From the NCBI GenBank assembly GCA_016703895.1, contig JADJBE010000010.1, positions 45,354 through 109,353 on the forward strand: a stretch of DNA of 64,000 nt, in the 5' to 3' direction. Position 1 is the first letter of the stretch; every line of letters begins with the position of its first letter. Shown here one piece after another: positions 46,926 through 56,152 of this stretch. Under the pieces are notes generated by a model, which was not told where the DNA came from, searched no databases, and saw nothing but the letters and a program-made list of their open reading frames with translations. A program made the translations under genes and the position numbers. The stretch is from Pseudomonadota bacterium. Lineage in GTDB: Bacteria; Pseudomonadota; Gammaproteobacteria; Steroidobacterales; Steroidobacteraceae.

Positions 46926-48083
46926 TCAATTATTGATGCTGACGCGGAAGCGCATCGTGACTGCATTGCCAGCACCGGTTGCGACGCTGGCGAGGGCCGG
47001 CGCGCCTACGGTGAGCACGTTGGCGCCGGTCAGCACACAGCCGTCGGCATTGCTATCCGTGCCGCCTGCCTCTGCGAGGCAGAACGTCGCTGGGTTCGCA
47101 CCGACTTGCAGCTGCACGTTGGACGCACCCGCGTTGTAGGTGGCATTGGCGAATGTGGTGTTAGCCGGCACAGGGTCGGTGATCACCACGCCAGTCGCTG
47201 CAGTGCCGCCTGCATTGCTCACCGTCACCGCGTATTCAAGCACCGCACCCGGAATCGACTTGGGATTGGTCGTACCATTGAACGGATCGCTGATGACCGT
47301 GCGAGCCTTGGCAACCGTCAGTGTTGCGGCGGAAACCAGGTACTGGTCGTCGGCGAAACCCTGGCCATCACGTGCCACGTTGCCACCCGCCGTGCCGTCA
47401 CCAAAGACGACGTCGACCGTGCCGGGCGCTTCTGCGCCTGCGGTCTGGGTCATCAACGTTGCGCCGTTAGTGCCTGGGGCAGCGGTACCCGCCGTCAAAC
47501 GCACATTCGCGGCCTGCCCGTTGGTGGCAGTGATCGGGGTATCGGCCACGATAAACACCACAACGTTGGCATCGGGCGCCAAGGTATTGATACTGGTGGC
47601 CGTGTCAGTCGCGGGTTCATAGGTACCGTTGCTATTGGCGTCAACGAACACGCGCAGGTTATCCATGTTGAACACGTCGCTGGCGCCAAACAAGGTGCCG
47701 CCGGTGAGGTTGGTCGGTGTGAGCTGATAGCCCTGCGGTGCATTACCCGTGTTCGTCACGGTGAACGCGGTGACGCCGTTTGGTTGCCCCGGCGTCGTAC
47801 CCGTGGCATTGCCGGACACCTCGGTGACGGTCAGATCGATGCGATTGTCGACTACGAAGGTGGTATTGGCACCGTTGTTGGCTCCAGGCACCGAGTTGCC
47901 CGTCGGCGACGACTCGATGGGAACCTGCGCAACGCCGTTGACCGCGAAGTTAACCGTCGCGCGGTTATCGATGGATGTATTCGCAGTCGTACCGACGGCG
48001 AGTACCTGGTTTGACACACCAAACGACCCTAACGCAATCAGTAGCGTCGTGGCTCTCTTGAGGTGATTGATATCGAGGCTCAT
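46926..48083 (-). CDS. Exported DUF11-type repeat protein (385 aa)
   Basis: The signal peptide region LKRATTLLIALGSFGVSNQV ends near LAVG. The mature part is Asn-, Thr- and Ala-rich with beta-sandwich repeats: an N-terminal IDNRATVNFAVNGVAQVPIE, a central VTAFTVTNTGNAPQGYQLTP with a calcium-site-like VFVDANSNGTYEPATDT, and a C-terminal DUF11 unit PGAVLEYAVTVSNAGGTAAT leading to DPVPANTTFANATYNAG. Such domains occur in adhesins and S-layer-like proteins. It resembles the 48662-49654 protein in domain order, suggesting duplication. There is no visible anchor, so it may associate with the giant protein downstream. Confidence 0.75.
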   Translation of the reverse strand: MSLDINHLKRATTLLIALGSFGVSNQVLAVGTTANTSIDNRATVNFAVNGVAQVPIESSPTGNSVPGANNGANTTFVVDNRIDLTVTEVSGNATGTTPGQPNGVTAFTVTNTGNAPQGYQLTPTNLTGGTLFGASDVFNMDNLRVFVDANSNGTYEPATDTATSINTLAPDANVVVFIVADTPITATNGQAANVRLTAGTAAPGTNGATLMTQTAGAEAPGTVDVVFGDGTAGGNVARDGQGFADDQYLVSAATLTVAKARTVISDPFNGTTNPKSIPGAVLEYAVTVSNAGGTAATGVVITDPVPANTTFANATYNAGASNVQLQVGANPATFCLAEAGGTDSNADGCVLTGANVLTVGAPALASVATGAGNAVTMRFRVSINN

Positions 48084-48129
48084 GGAGACTCCTGGGGTAT
48101 TGCAAGAAAAAAGTGGTTAGCGCGGCTGT

Positions 48130-48639
48130 CTACTTCACGACCGCACGAAAGCGGGCGAACGCGACCGAGCCGGGTTGCAGGGCGTTAGTGAAAGTCCAGC
48201 GGATATACGAATACTCGTCGGCGCGCGCGGCGCGCTCGGCGCCATCGTCCATACGCACTGTCAGCGCCTCAGGAGCCGCAAACTTGCGGCCGTCGATCGA
48301 GAACGCAATTTCCGTTCCAGGCCCCATGGCGCTTTGCGGCACATAGCTCATGTGCTCCGGCACCGGGTTGTTGATTGCGACATTGTCAGCTGGCTTGTCG
48401 CAGACATTGCTGGCAGTGACCGTCCAGACAACCTCACCACCCGGCACGACTTTTGCGGCTGGCACCAGGCGCTTGGCCGTCTCGCCGCTGTCAGTCGTAT
48501 AAGACTGCTCTACTTCCGCGACGGTCTTCAGCATGATGCAGCCGGCACTCGGCGCTGCGCCCTGGCTTGCCGCCTGCCCGGCAACTGCGAACGCCAGTAC
48601 TAACGCACCAGCTGTGATGATCGAAATCCCCTTATTCAT
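48130..48639 (-). CDS. Small exported DUF11-type protein (169 aa)
   Basis: ATG at 48637-48639 has AGGAG 7 bases upstream. The signal peptide is ISIITAGALVLAFAVAGQAA. The mature protein is one DUF11-like beta-sandwich (VVPGGEVVWTVTASNVCDKP, NVAINNPVPEHMSYVPQSAM) with two cysteines that could pair (SAGCIMLK and SNVCDKP). It ends with AFARFRAVVK. It lies between two larger proteins of the same type, with gaps of 46 and 22 bp, so it belongs to the same operon. It could be a minor subunit or cap of a surface structure; that is inference. Confidence 0.75.
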   Translation of the reverse strand: MNKGISIITAGALVLAFAVAGQAASQGAAPSAGCIMLKTVAEVEQSYTTDSGETAKRLVPAAKVVPGGEVVWTVTASNVCDKPADNVAINNPVPEHMSYVPQSAMGPGTEIAFSIDGRKFAAPEALTVRMDDGAERAARADEYSYIRWTFTNALQPGSVAFARFRAVVK

Positions 48640-48661
48640 AATGGTCTCCTGTGACAACTGA

Positions 48662-49654
48662 CTAGTTGATGGTGACTGCGAAACGAATCGTTTGCGGCCC
48701 GCTCGCCTGAGTGAGATCGCCGAGCTGCACGGTCACTTGTGGTGTCGGCGCGGCAGCGTAGGCGCCGCCGTCGGCATCAGCGGCATCGGTCAACGGCGCG
48801 CCGTTCAATTGCAGCGAACCCGCCACGAACGTCGTGTTGGCGGGAATAGCATCGACGAAAGCCGCAGCAGCGGCGGTCCCCGTACCGGCGGCAGCGACGA
48901 CGATCTGATAGGTTATTTGCGCCCCTGGTAGCGGACGATTCGCACCGAACGGATCGGTCACAGTCTGCGACTTGACCGCCGTGACGCTAACATCGGATAT
49001 CAGGTATTCACCCGTCGCGTCGCCGTCTGCACCAGTCGTCCCGACTACCGCATCGGTGCTAGCCTCGCCCTGTCCCGCGAAGACAGTGCCTGGTGGGCCA
49101 GTACCGGTGCGTGCCGCACTGGTTAGTTGCGAGCGCCCGCGGTTGCCACTGACGAGACTTGCGGGAATGTCATTGACGACCAACAGCGTCACGAATGCGT
49201 CGGGTTGCAATAGCGGATCATTGCTGCCAGGCACATACGCTGTGTCAGCGGCACTCAAATCGCCACTATTGTCCGTGTCGAAGTAGATTGCCGGCACTGA
49301 CGGCACTGGATCGAAGTCGTCACCGGTGAGCGTGCTCGTCATCGTGAGCAAAAAAGCTTCAGGGCCATTGCCCGTATTGGTCACGCGATAGACGAGTTCC
49401 TGCTGCGCGTCGCCTGGGGCCACACTGACGGTCGGACTCTGCAGCGTCACGACGACGTCGAGTATTTCGGCCACCGTCACGCTGACGGTGTTCGAACTAG
49501 TCGCCTGCGCGCTGCCACCCACGGTGTAGTTGACGACTGCAGTGTTTTCGATAGCGGTGCCAGCCGGCACGCCGGCGGCCATGGCGCGTCCCGCACCAAA
49601 CAGGGCAACTGACGCAATGACCAGCGCCAGAGCCAGATTACGCATCTGGTTCAC
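48662..49654 (-). CDS. Exported DUF11-type repeat protein (330 aa), first gene of the surface locus
   Basis: GTG at 49652-49654 has AGGAG 6-7 bases upstream. The signal peptide is LALALVIASVALFGAGRAMA. The mature part starts with TAIENTAVVNYTVGGSAQAT, the same opening type as the 46926-48083 protein. It continues with ELVYRVTNTGNGPEAFLLTM, a YFDTDNSGDLSAADTAYVP segment like an extracellular calcium site, and a C-terminal DUF11 unit PGAQITYQIVVAAAGTGTAA, AIPANTTFVAGSLQLNG. It is first of four minus-strand genes and divergent from pckG. Confidence 0.75.
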   Translation of the reverse strand: MNQMRNLALALVIASVALFGAGRAMAAGVPAGTAIENTAVVNYTVGGSAQATSSNTVSVTVAEILDVVVTLQSPTVSVAPGDAQQELVYRVTNTGNGPEAFLLTMTSTLTGDDFDPVPSVPAIYFDTDNSGDLSAADTAYVPGSNDPLLQPDAFVTLLVVNDIPASLVSGNRGRSQLTSAARTGTGPPGTVFAGQGEASTDAVVGTTGADGDATGEYLISDVSVTAVKSQTVTDPFGANRPLPGAQITYQIVVAAAGTGTAAAAAFVDAIPANTTFVAGSLQLNGAPLTDAADADGGAYAAAPTPQVTVQLGDLTQASGPQTIRFAVTIN

Positions 49655-49984
49655 AATAGACTCCTCTCTCTCGCGGCCATCATAGGAAGGCGCGCGCGGC
49701 AACCCTGTGACTGCAGTCACAGCGGCCCGGCAATAAGTCGCCACGTGGGAGGCCTGTCACATAATTCGTGGGGTTTTCTGCCGCTTATCGCAGCAAGCCA
49801 AAGACAGGCTGATGCGCTGTGCGCCACTGCGCATGGCCGTTTGCGCGGCGCTGGAAGGCGAAATTTCCGCCGGATTCTGTTGCGGAACCGTGCGGAGACA
49901 GGCCTAGCTGGGCCGCAGCCGTTATAATGGACGACCAGCCGTCCCGGGGGACACTAAGCCCCGCCGGCGTCATGACACGGATGG
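49655..49984. other. Divergent intergenic region between the surface locus and pckG
   Basis: No gene is visible. A -10-like TATAAT at 49923-49928 faces pckG, about 57 bp before its start, with no convincing -35. The minus-strand side should hold the promoter of the surface locus, but no clear boxes stand out. Confidence 0.4.
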
Positions 49985-51763
49985 ATGATGGCCACAGCCC
50001 AGCAGAGTCTCGCTTCCCTCGCCGATTTGTCCCGCGGAGTCGCCGAATGGGTGCAATCCGTCAAGCAGCTCACGCAGCCGGACCACGTGCACTGGTGTGC
50101 AGGAACCGATGCCGAGATCGAGCAACTCAAGCAACAGATGGTTGCACGTGGCGAGCTCCTGACCCTGAACGAAGACGTGTTCCCCGGTTGTCTGCTGGCC
50201 CGCTCCGACCCATCAGACGTGGCGCGCGTCGAACACCTGACCTTCGTCTGCACTGCCAAGCCAGAGGACGCAGGCCCTAACAATCATTGGATGGACCCAA
50301 GCGAAGCGCATCGTCGGATGCGCAATCTGTTTCGCGGTTGCATGAAAGGGCGCACGCTGTACGTCGTACCCTATTGCATGGGCCCGATCGACTCGCCCTA
50401 CTCGCGCTGCGGTGTCGAGATCACCGACAGCCCCTATGTTGTGGTCAACATGGCGCTGATGACGCGCATGGGACGACCGGCGCTCGAGCGGATCGCGCGC
50501 GAAGGCACGTTTGTAAAAGGCCTGCACTCCACCGGCGAGCTCGACCCCGAACGTCGCTTCATCATGCACTTCCCTGAAGAACTCGCCATCGAGAGCTACG
50601 GCTCAGGCTATGGCGGCAATGCGCTGTTGGGCAAGAAGTGCCACGCGCTACGCATCGCCAGCTGGCAAGCACGTTCCGAGGGCTGGCTCGCCGAACACAT
50701 GTTGATCGTGGGGATCCAAAACCCGCAAGGCGAAACGCACTATATTGCTGCGGCGTTCCCGTCGGCTTGCGGCAAGACGAACCTCGCCATGCTGATCCCA
50801 CCCGACTCGATGCCGGGATGGAAGATCTTCACTGTTGGCGACGACATCGCCTGGCTGCACCCGGGGCCGGATGGCCGGCTGTATGCAATCAACCCCGAAG
50901 CGGGTTACTTCGGTGTCGTACCGGGGACTAACGAGAGCACTAACCGCAACGCGTATCACATGATCCGACGTGACACGCTGTTTACTAATGTCGCATTGAC
51001 GGCAGACAGACAACCGTGGTGGGAAGGTCGCGTCAATGGCGAACCCACCATCGACTGGCAAGGCCGACCATTTGACCCAAAAAATGGCCCGGCAGCGCAC
51101 CCCAATTCACGCTTCACAGTTGCCGCCAAACTGAACCCGAGCTACTCACCCGCCGCTGAAGATCCACGTGGCGTGCCAATCTCCGCGATCGTATTCGGTG
51201 GTCGCCGCCGTGAAGTTGCGCCGCTCGTCTATGAGGCGCGCGACTGGGCGCATGGCGTCGTCGTCGGCGCGAGCGTGGCGTCCGAAACTACCGCTGCAGC
51301 CACCGGACAGGTGGGTATCGTGCGGCGGGACCCGATGGCCATGAAGCCATTCGCGGGCTATAACTTTGGTGACTACTGGCGTCACTGGTTGTCGATGGGC
51401 TCGCGCCTTAGCAAGCCACCGCGAGTTTTTCACGTCAACTGGTTCCGTCGCGACGCCGACGGCAAGTTCATGTGGCCAGGCTTTGGCGACAATCTGCGCG
51501 TGCTGGAATGGATGTTGAAGCGCGCCGCCGGGAACGCCGACGCCACGGACAGCGCCATCGGTGCGTTGCCACGCCCGGAGGATCTGAATCTGAAGGGGCT
51601 CGATATCGCCCCGCAGACGCTGCAGGATCTGCTCACGATCGATCGCACGGCCTGGACCCAGGAGGTCGCAGACATGCGTGAGTATCTGAACGAATTCGGT
51701 GCGCGAGTGCCGCCGGAGATGCGCGCGGAACTCGATCGGATCGACAAGCGTCTAAAGGCCTGA
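49985..51763 (+). CDS. pckG: Phosphoenolpyruvate carboxykinase (GTP)
   Basis: A 592-residue cytoplasmic enzyme converting oxaloacetate and GTP to phosphoenolpyruvate, CO2 and GDP; it serves gluconeogenesis from organic acids. The GTP-type landmarks are present: the active-site P-loop with its reactive cysteine AAFPSACGKTNLAML, the metal and substrate region VGDDIAWLHPGPDGRLYAIN, PEAGYFGVVPGTN, NPSYSPAAEDPRGVPISAIV and the C-terminal FRRDADGKFMWPGFGDN loop. An ATG at 49988 is an equal start candidate. Gluconeogenic growth fits the catabolic genes around it. Confidence 0.95.
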   Translation: MMATAQQSLASLADLSRGVAEWVQSVKQLTQPDHVHWCAGTDAEIEQLKQQMVARGELLTLNEDVFPGCLLARSDPSDVARVEHLTFVCTAKPEDAGPNNHWMDPSEAHRRMRNLFRGCMKGRTLYVVPYCMGPIDSPYSRCGVEITDSPYVVVNMALMTRMGRPALERIAREGTFVKGLHSTGELDPERRFIMHFPEELAIESYGSGYGGNALLGKKCHALRIASWQARSEGWLAEHMLIVGIQNPQGETHYIAAAFPSACGKTNLAMLIPPDSMPGWKIFTVGDDIAWLHPGPDGRLYAINPEAGYFGVVPGTNESTNRNAYHMIRRDTLFTNVALTADRQPWWEGRVNGEPTIDWQGRPFDPKNGPAAHPNSRFTVAAKLNPSYSPAAEDPRGVPISAIVFGGRRREVAPLVYEARDWAHGVVVGASVASETTAAATGQVGIVRRDPMAMKPFAGYNFGDYWRHWLSMGSRLSKPPRVFHVNWFRRDADGKFMWPGFGDNLRVLEWMLKRAAGNADATDSAIGALPRPEDLNLKGLDIAPQTLQDLLTIDRTAWTQEVADMREYLNEFGARVPPEMRAELDRIDKRLKA

Positions 51764-51784
51764 GGCTGGGCCGCTCTTTGTGAC

Positions 51785-52690
51785 CTAGGGTTCTTCGCAA
51801 AGGTAGCGAATGGTCTGCGGCGAAGACTCATCCGGCACCTTGCCGAGTCCGATGAGCCCTTCACCCTTGATTTGAATCGTGTCGCGCCGCACGAAGGCCT
51901 CTTCACCGTCAGCTTTCTTGACGAACGTGCCGTTGGTGCTTTGGTCAGTGACCATGAACTTGTTGCGTGATATCTCGACACGCGCATGCAGTCGAGAAAT
52001 GAGATTGCCTCGAATCACGAGATCGTTGTCGTCGGCTCGACCGATCGTCACTTGCTGGCGCTGCTCATCCAGCACCACTTCGTGCCCATCGAATGCCAGC
52101 CGCAGGCGCAACGCTTTACGTGACTCGCGTGCGGCGATCGCCACCGACGGCAACATACTGGTGATGTCGTCGGTCTGCCACATCACCTCGAACAACAGCA
52201 CTTCCGCGCCCTGCCCCTTGAGCGTGGCGATATCGATCTGTCGAGTGGCGGCTCGCCACTCCGGGGATAACAACTCGACCATCGCCTGGGTGGTCACGAT
52301 CTGCCCGGCCTTGGCCTGACTCGTCATGCGATTGGCAGTGTGCACGGTAGTGCCAAACACGTCGCGATTCTCGATCACGACGGGCCCGGCATGACAACCG
52401 ATACGAATGGCCACGGGCTGACCCTCGATCTCGAGTGCCGCGCTGGTGGATACCGCCTTCTGCATCTGCGACGCCGCATTGAGCGCGTCGTTGGCCGTCG
52501 GGAAAGTGGCCATCACCTCATCGCCCATGGTCTTGATGACCGTGCCATTGTTCTGATCGGTGGCGGCGCGCATCACATCGATACAAACAGCGACGATCTC
52601 GCGCGCACGCTGATCACCCAGCTGCTCGTACAGCCGCGTCGAACCGACCACGTCGGCAAACAGTATCGCGAGTTCTATGTCTTTGCCCAT
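51785..52690 (-). CDS. Class III adenylate/guanylate cyclase with C-terminal FHA domain
   Basis: A 301-residue soluble protein. The N-terminal cyclase domain (about 1-180) has the metal-binding Asp in ELAILFADVVGSTRLYEQLG and the second in TVIKTMGDEVMATFP, with GCHAGPVVIENRDVFGTTVH and the transition-state region HTANRMTSQAKAGQIVTT. The C-terminal FHA domain (about 215-285) has VTIGRADDNDLVIRGNLISR and VTDQSTNGTFV, the phosphothreonine-binding face. There is no membrane segment. Fusion to FHA suggests cyclic nucleotide synthesis controlled by Ser/Thr phosphorylation, which is inference. It is convergent with pckG. Confidence 0.87.
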   Translation of the reverse strand: MGKDIELAILFADVVGSTRLYEQLGDQRAREIVAVCIDVMRAATDQNNGTVIKTMGDEVMATFPTANDALNAASQMQKAVSTSAALEIEGQPVAIRIGCHAGPVVIENRDVFGTTVHTANRMTSQAKAGQIVTTQAMVELLSPEWRAATRQIDIATLKGQGAEVLLFEVMWQTDDITSMLPSVAIAARESRKALRLRLAFDGHEVVLDEQRQQVTIGRADDNDLVIRGNLISRLHARVEISRNKFMVTDQSTNGTFVKKADGEEAFVRRDTIQIKGEGLIGLGKVPDESSPQTIRYLCEEP

Positions 52691-52821
52691 GGCTCTCGAG
52701 TCAGCGTGAGCACTGATTATACGTCAAGCTGTCATAATCTACATGCTTGATCCTAACCGCCTCACGCCCGCGCTTTGACTGACAGCTACACTCGCTGACA
52801 CACTCCCGAGGTCCCCCTATC

Positions 52822-54231
52822 ATGTTCACGCGACTTCTAGCGCCCCTGGTTCTCGTCACTGTAAGCGGTATCGCATACGGGCAGAGCTTTACGCCCAAGG
52901 ATATGGCTGCGGCAGCCGAGTTGCGCGACCGTGCGATGAACGACAACACGGCCTACGAACTGGTGACATCGCTCACGACCGAAGTCGGCCCGCGCGCCGC
53001 TGGTTCGCCGGGCGATCGCGCTGCGGTTGAGTGGGCAGAACGGAATCTGCGCCGACTCGGTTTCAGCAGCGTCCGTCGAATGGACGTGATCGTGCCCCAC
53101 TGGGTGCGCGGCACCGCCAGCTTCGAAGTGCGATCGCCCTATCCCCAATCGATGCCCGTGCTGGCGTTGGGCGGCAGCATCGGCACTGCCGATACCGGCC
53201 TTACGGCCGACATCGTGATGGTTGACAACCTGGCTGCCCTCAAAGCGCTGCCTCCCGGTGCTGTCAAAGACCGCATCGTGTTTTTTGCCGGACGTACCGA
53301 ACGCACTCGCGATGGCAGCGGTTACGGCAAAGCGGTGCAGGTCCGTGCGCAAGGACCCAGCGCGGCCGCGGCATTGGGTGCTATCGGCGTCGTGATTCGC
53401 TCCATCGGTACTAGCAACAATCGCTTCCCGCACACCGGCGCACTAAGTTACAACATCTCCGCACCGCGCATCCCGGCGGTTGCGCTCTCCAATCCCGATG
53501 CAGATGCACTGGAGCGGCAGGTGGCCAGTGGCAAACCTGTCACGGTCTCGATGACCGTGTCAGCGCGCGATCTGCCCCAGACACTCTCAGCCAATGTCAT
53601 CGGCGAGATTCCGGGCACGGATCCCAACGCGGAGATCGTACTGGTAGGTGCGCATCTGGACTCCTGGGACCCAGGTACCGGAGCGCTGGACGATGGCGCC
53701 GGTGTCGCGATCGTCATGACCGCCGCCAAACTCATCAGGGAAACGAATCCCAAACCGCGCCGTACAATCCGCGTCGTGCTGTTTGCGAACGAGGAATTCG
53801 GACTGTCCGGCTCACTCACCTACGCCAACAAGATCGACGAGGAGTTTTCACGGCATGCTGTGGCGCTTGAATCAGATTTTGGCGCCGGGCCAGTGTTGCA
53901 GCTCGCGAGTCGGGTACCTGCCAACTTGTTACCCGCGATCCAGGCTGTACAAGAAGTCGTTGCGCCACTTGGCGTGGAGCCGGGCGGCAACGAGGCGAAC
54001 GGCGGTGCCGACCTCGCGCCGCTGCGCCGACTCGGCATGCCGCTGATCGGACCGCAACTTGACGGCACGAACTACTTCGATGTGCATCACACCGCCAACG
54101 ATACACTCGATCAAGTGGATCCCGAGCATATTCGTCAAGCCGCAGCCGTCTATGCCGTCAGCGCTTATCTCGCAGCGCAACTGCCGGTGAGCTGGGGTCG
54201 CAACACTACGCCGACGCCGGCGCCAAACTGA
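52822..54231 (+). CDS. Exported M28-family zinc aminopeptidase
   Basis: A 469-residue protein with signal peptide MFTRLLAPLVLVTVSGIAYG. A PA-like insert (about 140-240, including DRIVFFAGRTERTRDGSGYG and AAALGAIGVVIRSIG) precedes the M28 metallopeptidase domain. The zinc ligands are visible as His-Asp in VLVGAHLDSWDPGTGALDDG, Glu-Glu in VLFANEEFGLSGS, Asp in ALESDFGAGP and His in YFDVHHTANDTLD. It probably trims peptides in the periplasm or outside the cell. The 3' end overlaps the convergent dusA-like gene by 26 bp. Confidence 0.88.
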   Translation: MFTRLLAPLVLVTVSGIAYGQSFTPKDMAAAAELRDRAMNDNTAYELVTSLTTEVGPRAAGSPGDRAAVEWAERNLRRLGFSSVRRMDVIVPHWVRGTASFEVRSPYPQSMPVLALGGSIGTADTGLTADIVMVDNLAALKALPPGAVKDRIVFFAGRTERTRDGSGYGKAVQVRAQGPSAAAALGAIGVVIRSIGTSNNRFPHTGALSYNISAPRIPAVALSNPDADALERQVASGKPVTVSMTVSARDLPQTLSANVIGEIPGTDPNAEIVLVGAHLDSWDPGTGALDDGAGVAIVMTAAKLIRETNPKPRRTIRVVLFANEEFGLSGSLTYANKIDEEFSRHAVALESDFGAGPVLQLASRVPANLLPAIQAVQEVVAPLGVEPGGNEANGGADLAPLRRLGMPLIGPQLDGTNYFDVHHTANDTLDQVDPEHIRQAAAVYAVSAYLAAQLPVSWGRNTTPTPAPN

Positions 54232-55224
54232 AATCCGCACTCGCGAACGCCGCCGAGGCTAACAAGTCTGGCGTTGCGCCAGGTTTGCGCGCCCCCTCAC
54301 TCAGTCGGCGGCGAAACTCGCGTGCACCCGGCTGGCCAGAATAGAGGCCCAGCATGTGACGCGTGATGCTGGACAACCGCTCGCCACGCGTCATCTCGCG
54401 CTCACAATACGCCAGCATCCGATCGACAACTTGGCGACGCGTCAGCGACGCAGCGGCGACACGGCCCAGCGCGACATCGGCTTCATGCAGGATCATCGGT
54501 CGATGGTATGCCTCACGACCTAGCATCACGCCGTCCGACCACGCCAGCAGCTCGTTGATCTGCCCGACAGTACGAACACCGCCGTTAACAACTATCGGTA
54601 TACTGCCAAACTCCTGTTGCAGCTCACGCACGATGTCGTAACGCAGCACTGGGATATCGCGATTGTCCTTCGGCGACCAGCTGCCTAACACCGCTTTTCG
54701 CGCGTGCACGATCAACGCGGCAGCGCCGGCCTCCACCACGCCCCGCGCGAACTCCCACAACGCAGCATGGTCCACTGCATCGAAACTAGCCGCCGCCGCA
54801 CGAGCATCGTGCCGCGCGCGCCCGTCAATGACGCCGATGCGCAGCTTTACTGTTACCGGCACATGGACCACAGCACACATCGCCATGACACAGTCCGCGA
54901 CGCGACGCGGCTCATTCATCAAACAGGCGCCAAACGAGCCCGAATGCACTCGATCGCTCGGGCAGCCGCAATTCAGGTTGATCTCGTCATAACCCAGATC
55001 GGCGCCCAACTTTGCGGCGGCAGCGAGATCATGCGGATCGCTACCGCCCAACTGCAACGCCACCGGATGCTCCGGCGCAGGAAATAGCGGCAATGACGAT
55101 CGGTCCAATCCATCATCGGCGCAACCGACACACGTCGGTCGATCCAAACACTGCGTTTATCGAGAGATTGGCCTATTTCCACAGGCCTTTTCGTCTCTGT
55201 CGTTTCTGCGGGATGTGGGGGCAT
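54206..55224 (-). pseudogene. dusA: tRNA-dihydrouridine synthase (DusA type) with an internal deletion near 55085
   Basis: The enzyme reduces uridine in the tRNA D-loop with FMN. The N-terminus RRVSVAPMMDWTDRHCRYF (starting near 55224) and the body from PAPEHPVALQLGGSDPHDLA onward are DusA-like, including the catalytic cysteine in EINLNCGCPSDRV and IVVNGGVRTVGQ. Between CRYF and PAPEHP about 30 residues expected in the family are missing, including the YTEM flavin-site segment, and the frame changes there. This is a deletion of roughly 90 bp, not a single-base error. The product is probably inactive unless the assembly collapsed sequence. It is convergent with the M28 gene. Confidence 0.75.
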
Positions 55225-55489
55225 TTCGCTTCCACTCGTGCCGATTCGATTGCATTCCTGGACATTCAGCGGACTTTACTGGTTGCTTAGGGGACATATT
55301 AATGAGACAAGACAAGGTTTTCACAACACTTGTCTTCTCAGTCGTCTCTGGATCGGCGCTGCCCGCGCGCCGCGCTTCAACTCAGCTTGGTCATGATCCG
55401 TGGCCGTCTTGTCAAAGAAGAACGCCGGCCCGATCACCAGCGTTTTAAGTGCTGCTATTGCCTACTCAAGCACTTGCTTCGTGTGGCAA
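55225..55489. other. AT-richer gap between dusA-like and carbonic anhydrase genes
   Basis: Base composition is visibly less GC-rich than the surroundings. A weak stem AAGTGCT/AGCACTT lies near 55450-55480, downstream of the carbonic anhydrase gene on its strand, but without a T-run. Short frames here show no recognisable protein. Confidence 0.3.
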
Positions 55490-56152
55490 TTACCCAAACG
55501 TACCCATGGGTCCAGGGTAGCTAACCTCTTCAAGTTTTCCAGAGTCAACGTCATAAATAAATCCGCGCACTGACACTGCGTCGGTCCCACTGCTGGGGAG
55601 CCAAGGATGATTCTTGATCGACGACATGCCGCGACGCACATCCCATTGCAGGCGTTCTGTGTTGTGTGCATCGCGTGGTGCGTCCAGCGGCTCTATCTTG
55701 CCGCGGAAGGCATGGAAAGTCGTCGGACTGGTCGTGGACTTGTCACAACCGGCAAATTTGCGGCCGGTCGCTTTCTGGAGCAGGCTCTCCGCCGCAAGAT
55801 CTCCTTCGAGACCCGCTTTCAACAGATCATCGGTAAACGCGAGCATGCCGCAGCGCGTGTGGTGAATCAGGATTATCTCGTTCGTGCCCAGCAAGTGATG
55901 AGAAATAATCAAGCTGCGAATGGCATCTTCGGTTACGACACCACCTGCGTTACGAATAATGTGCGCTTCACCGGTCTGCAGGCCAAGCAGATCCTCGACG
56001 TCTAGCCGCGCGTCCATGCACGCGACCACCGCGACGTGTTTCGAAGGTTGAATCGGCTGTTTGCCTGCATAGGTAGGCTTATGCACCGCCTGGCCTTTTG
56101 CGAATTGATCATTGTGCGCAAGACATTGATCGGTGTTTGATTTCGCCATCAT
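55490..56152 (-). CDS. Beta-class carbonic anhydrase
   Basis: A 220-residue zinc enzyme interconverting CO2 and bicarbonate. The zinc-binding cysteine and dyad aspartate are in VAVVACMDARLDVEDLLGL, HIIRNAGGVVTEDAIRSLII is the conserved helix, and the His-x2-Cys pair is in IILIHHTRCGMLAF. A start ATG three bases downstream is equally possible. The gene and both flanks are less GC-rich than the rest of the window, so recent acquisition is possible. It stands alone between dusA and a plus-strand pseudouridine synthase gene. Confidence 0.88.
   Translation of the reverse strand: MMAKSNTDQCLAHNDQFAKGQAVHKPTYAGKQPIQPSKHVAVVACMDARLDVEDLLGLQTGEAHIIRNAGGVVTEDAIRSLIISHHLLGTNEIILIHHTRCGMLAFTDDLLKAGLEGDLAAESLLQKATGRKFAGCDKSTTSPTTFHAFRGKIEPLDAPRDAHNTERLQWDVRRGMSSIKNHPWLPSSGTDAVSVRGFIYDVDSGKLEEVSYPGPMGTFG

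Noticed and set aside
47106..48014. Long plus-strand open frame (302 codons) opposite the DUF11 gene
   Set aside because: It is antisense to a well-supported exported protein gene with repetitive GC-rich codons, has no recognisable domain, and is a typical mirror frame.
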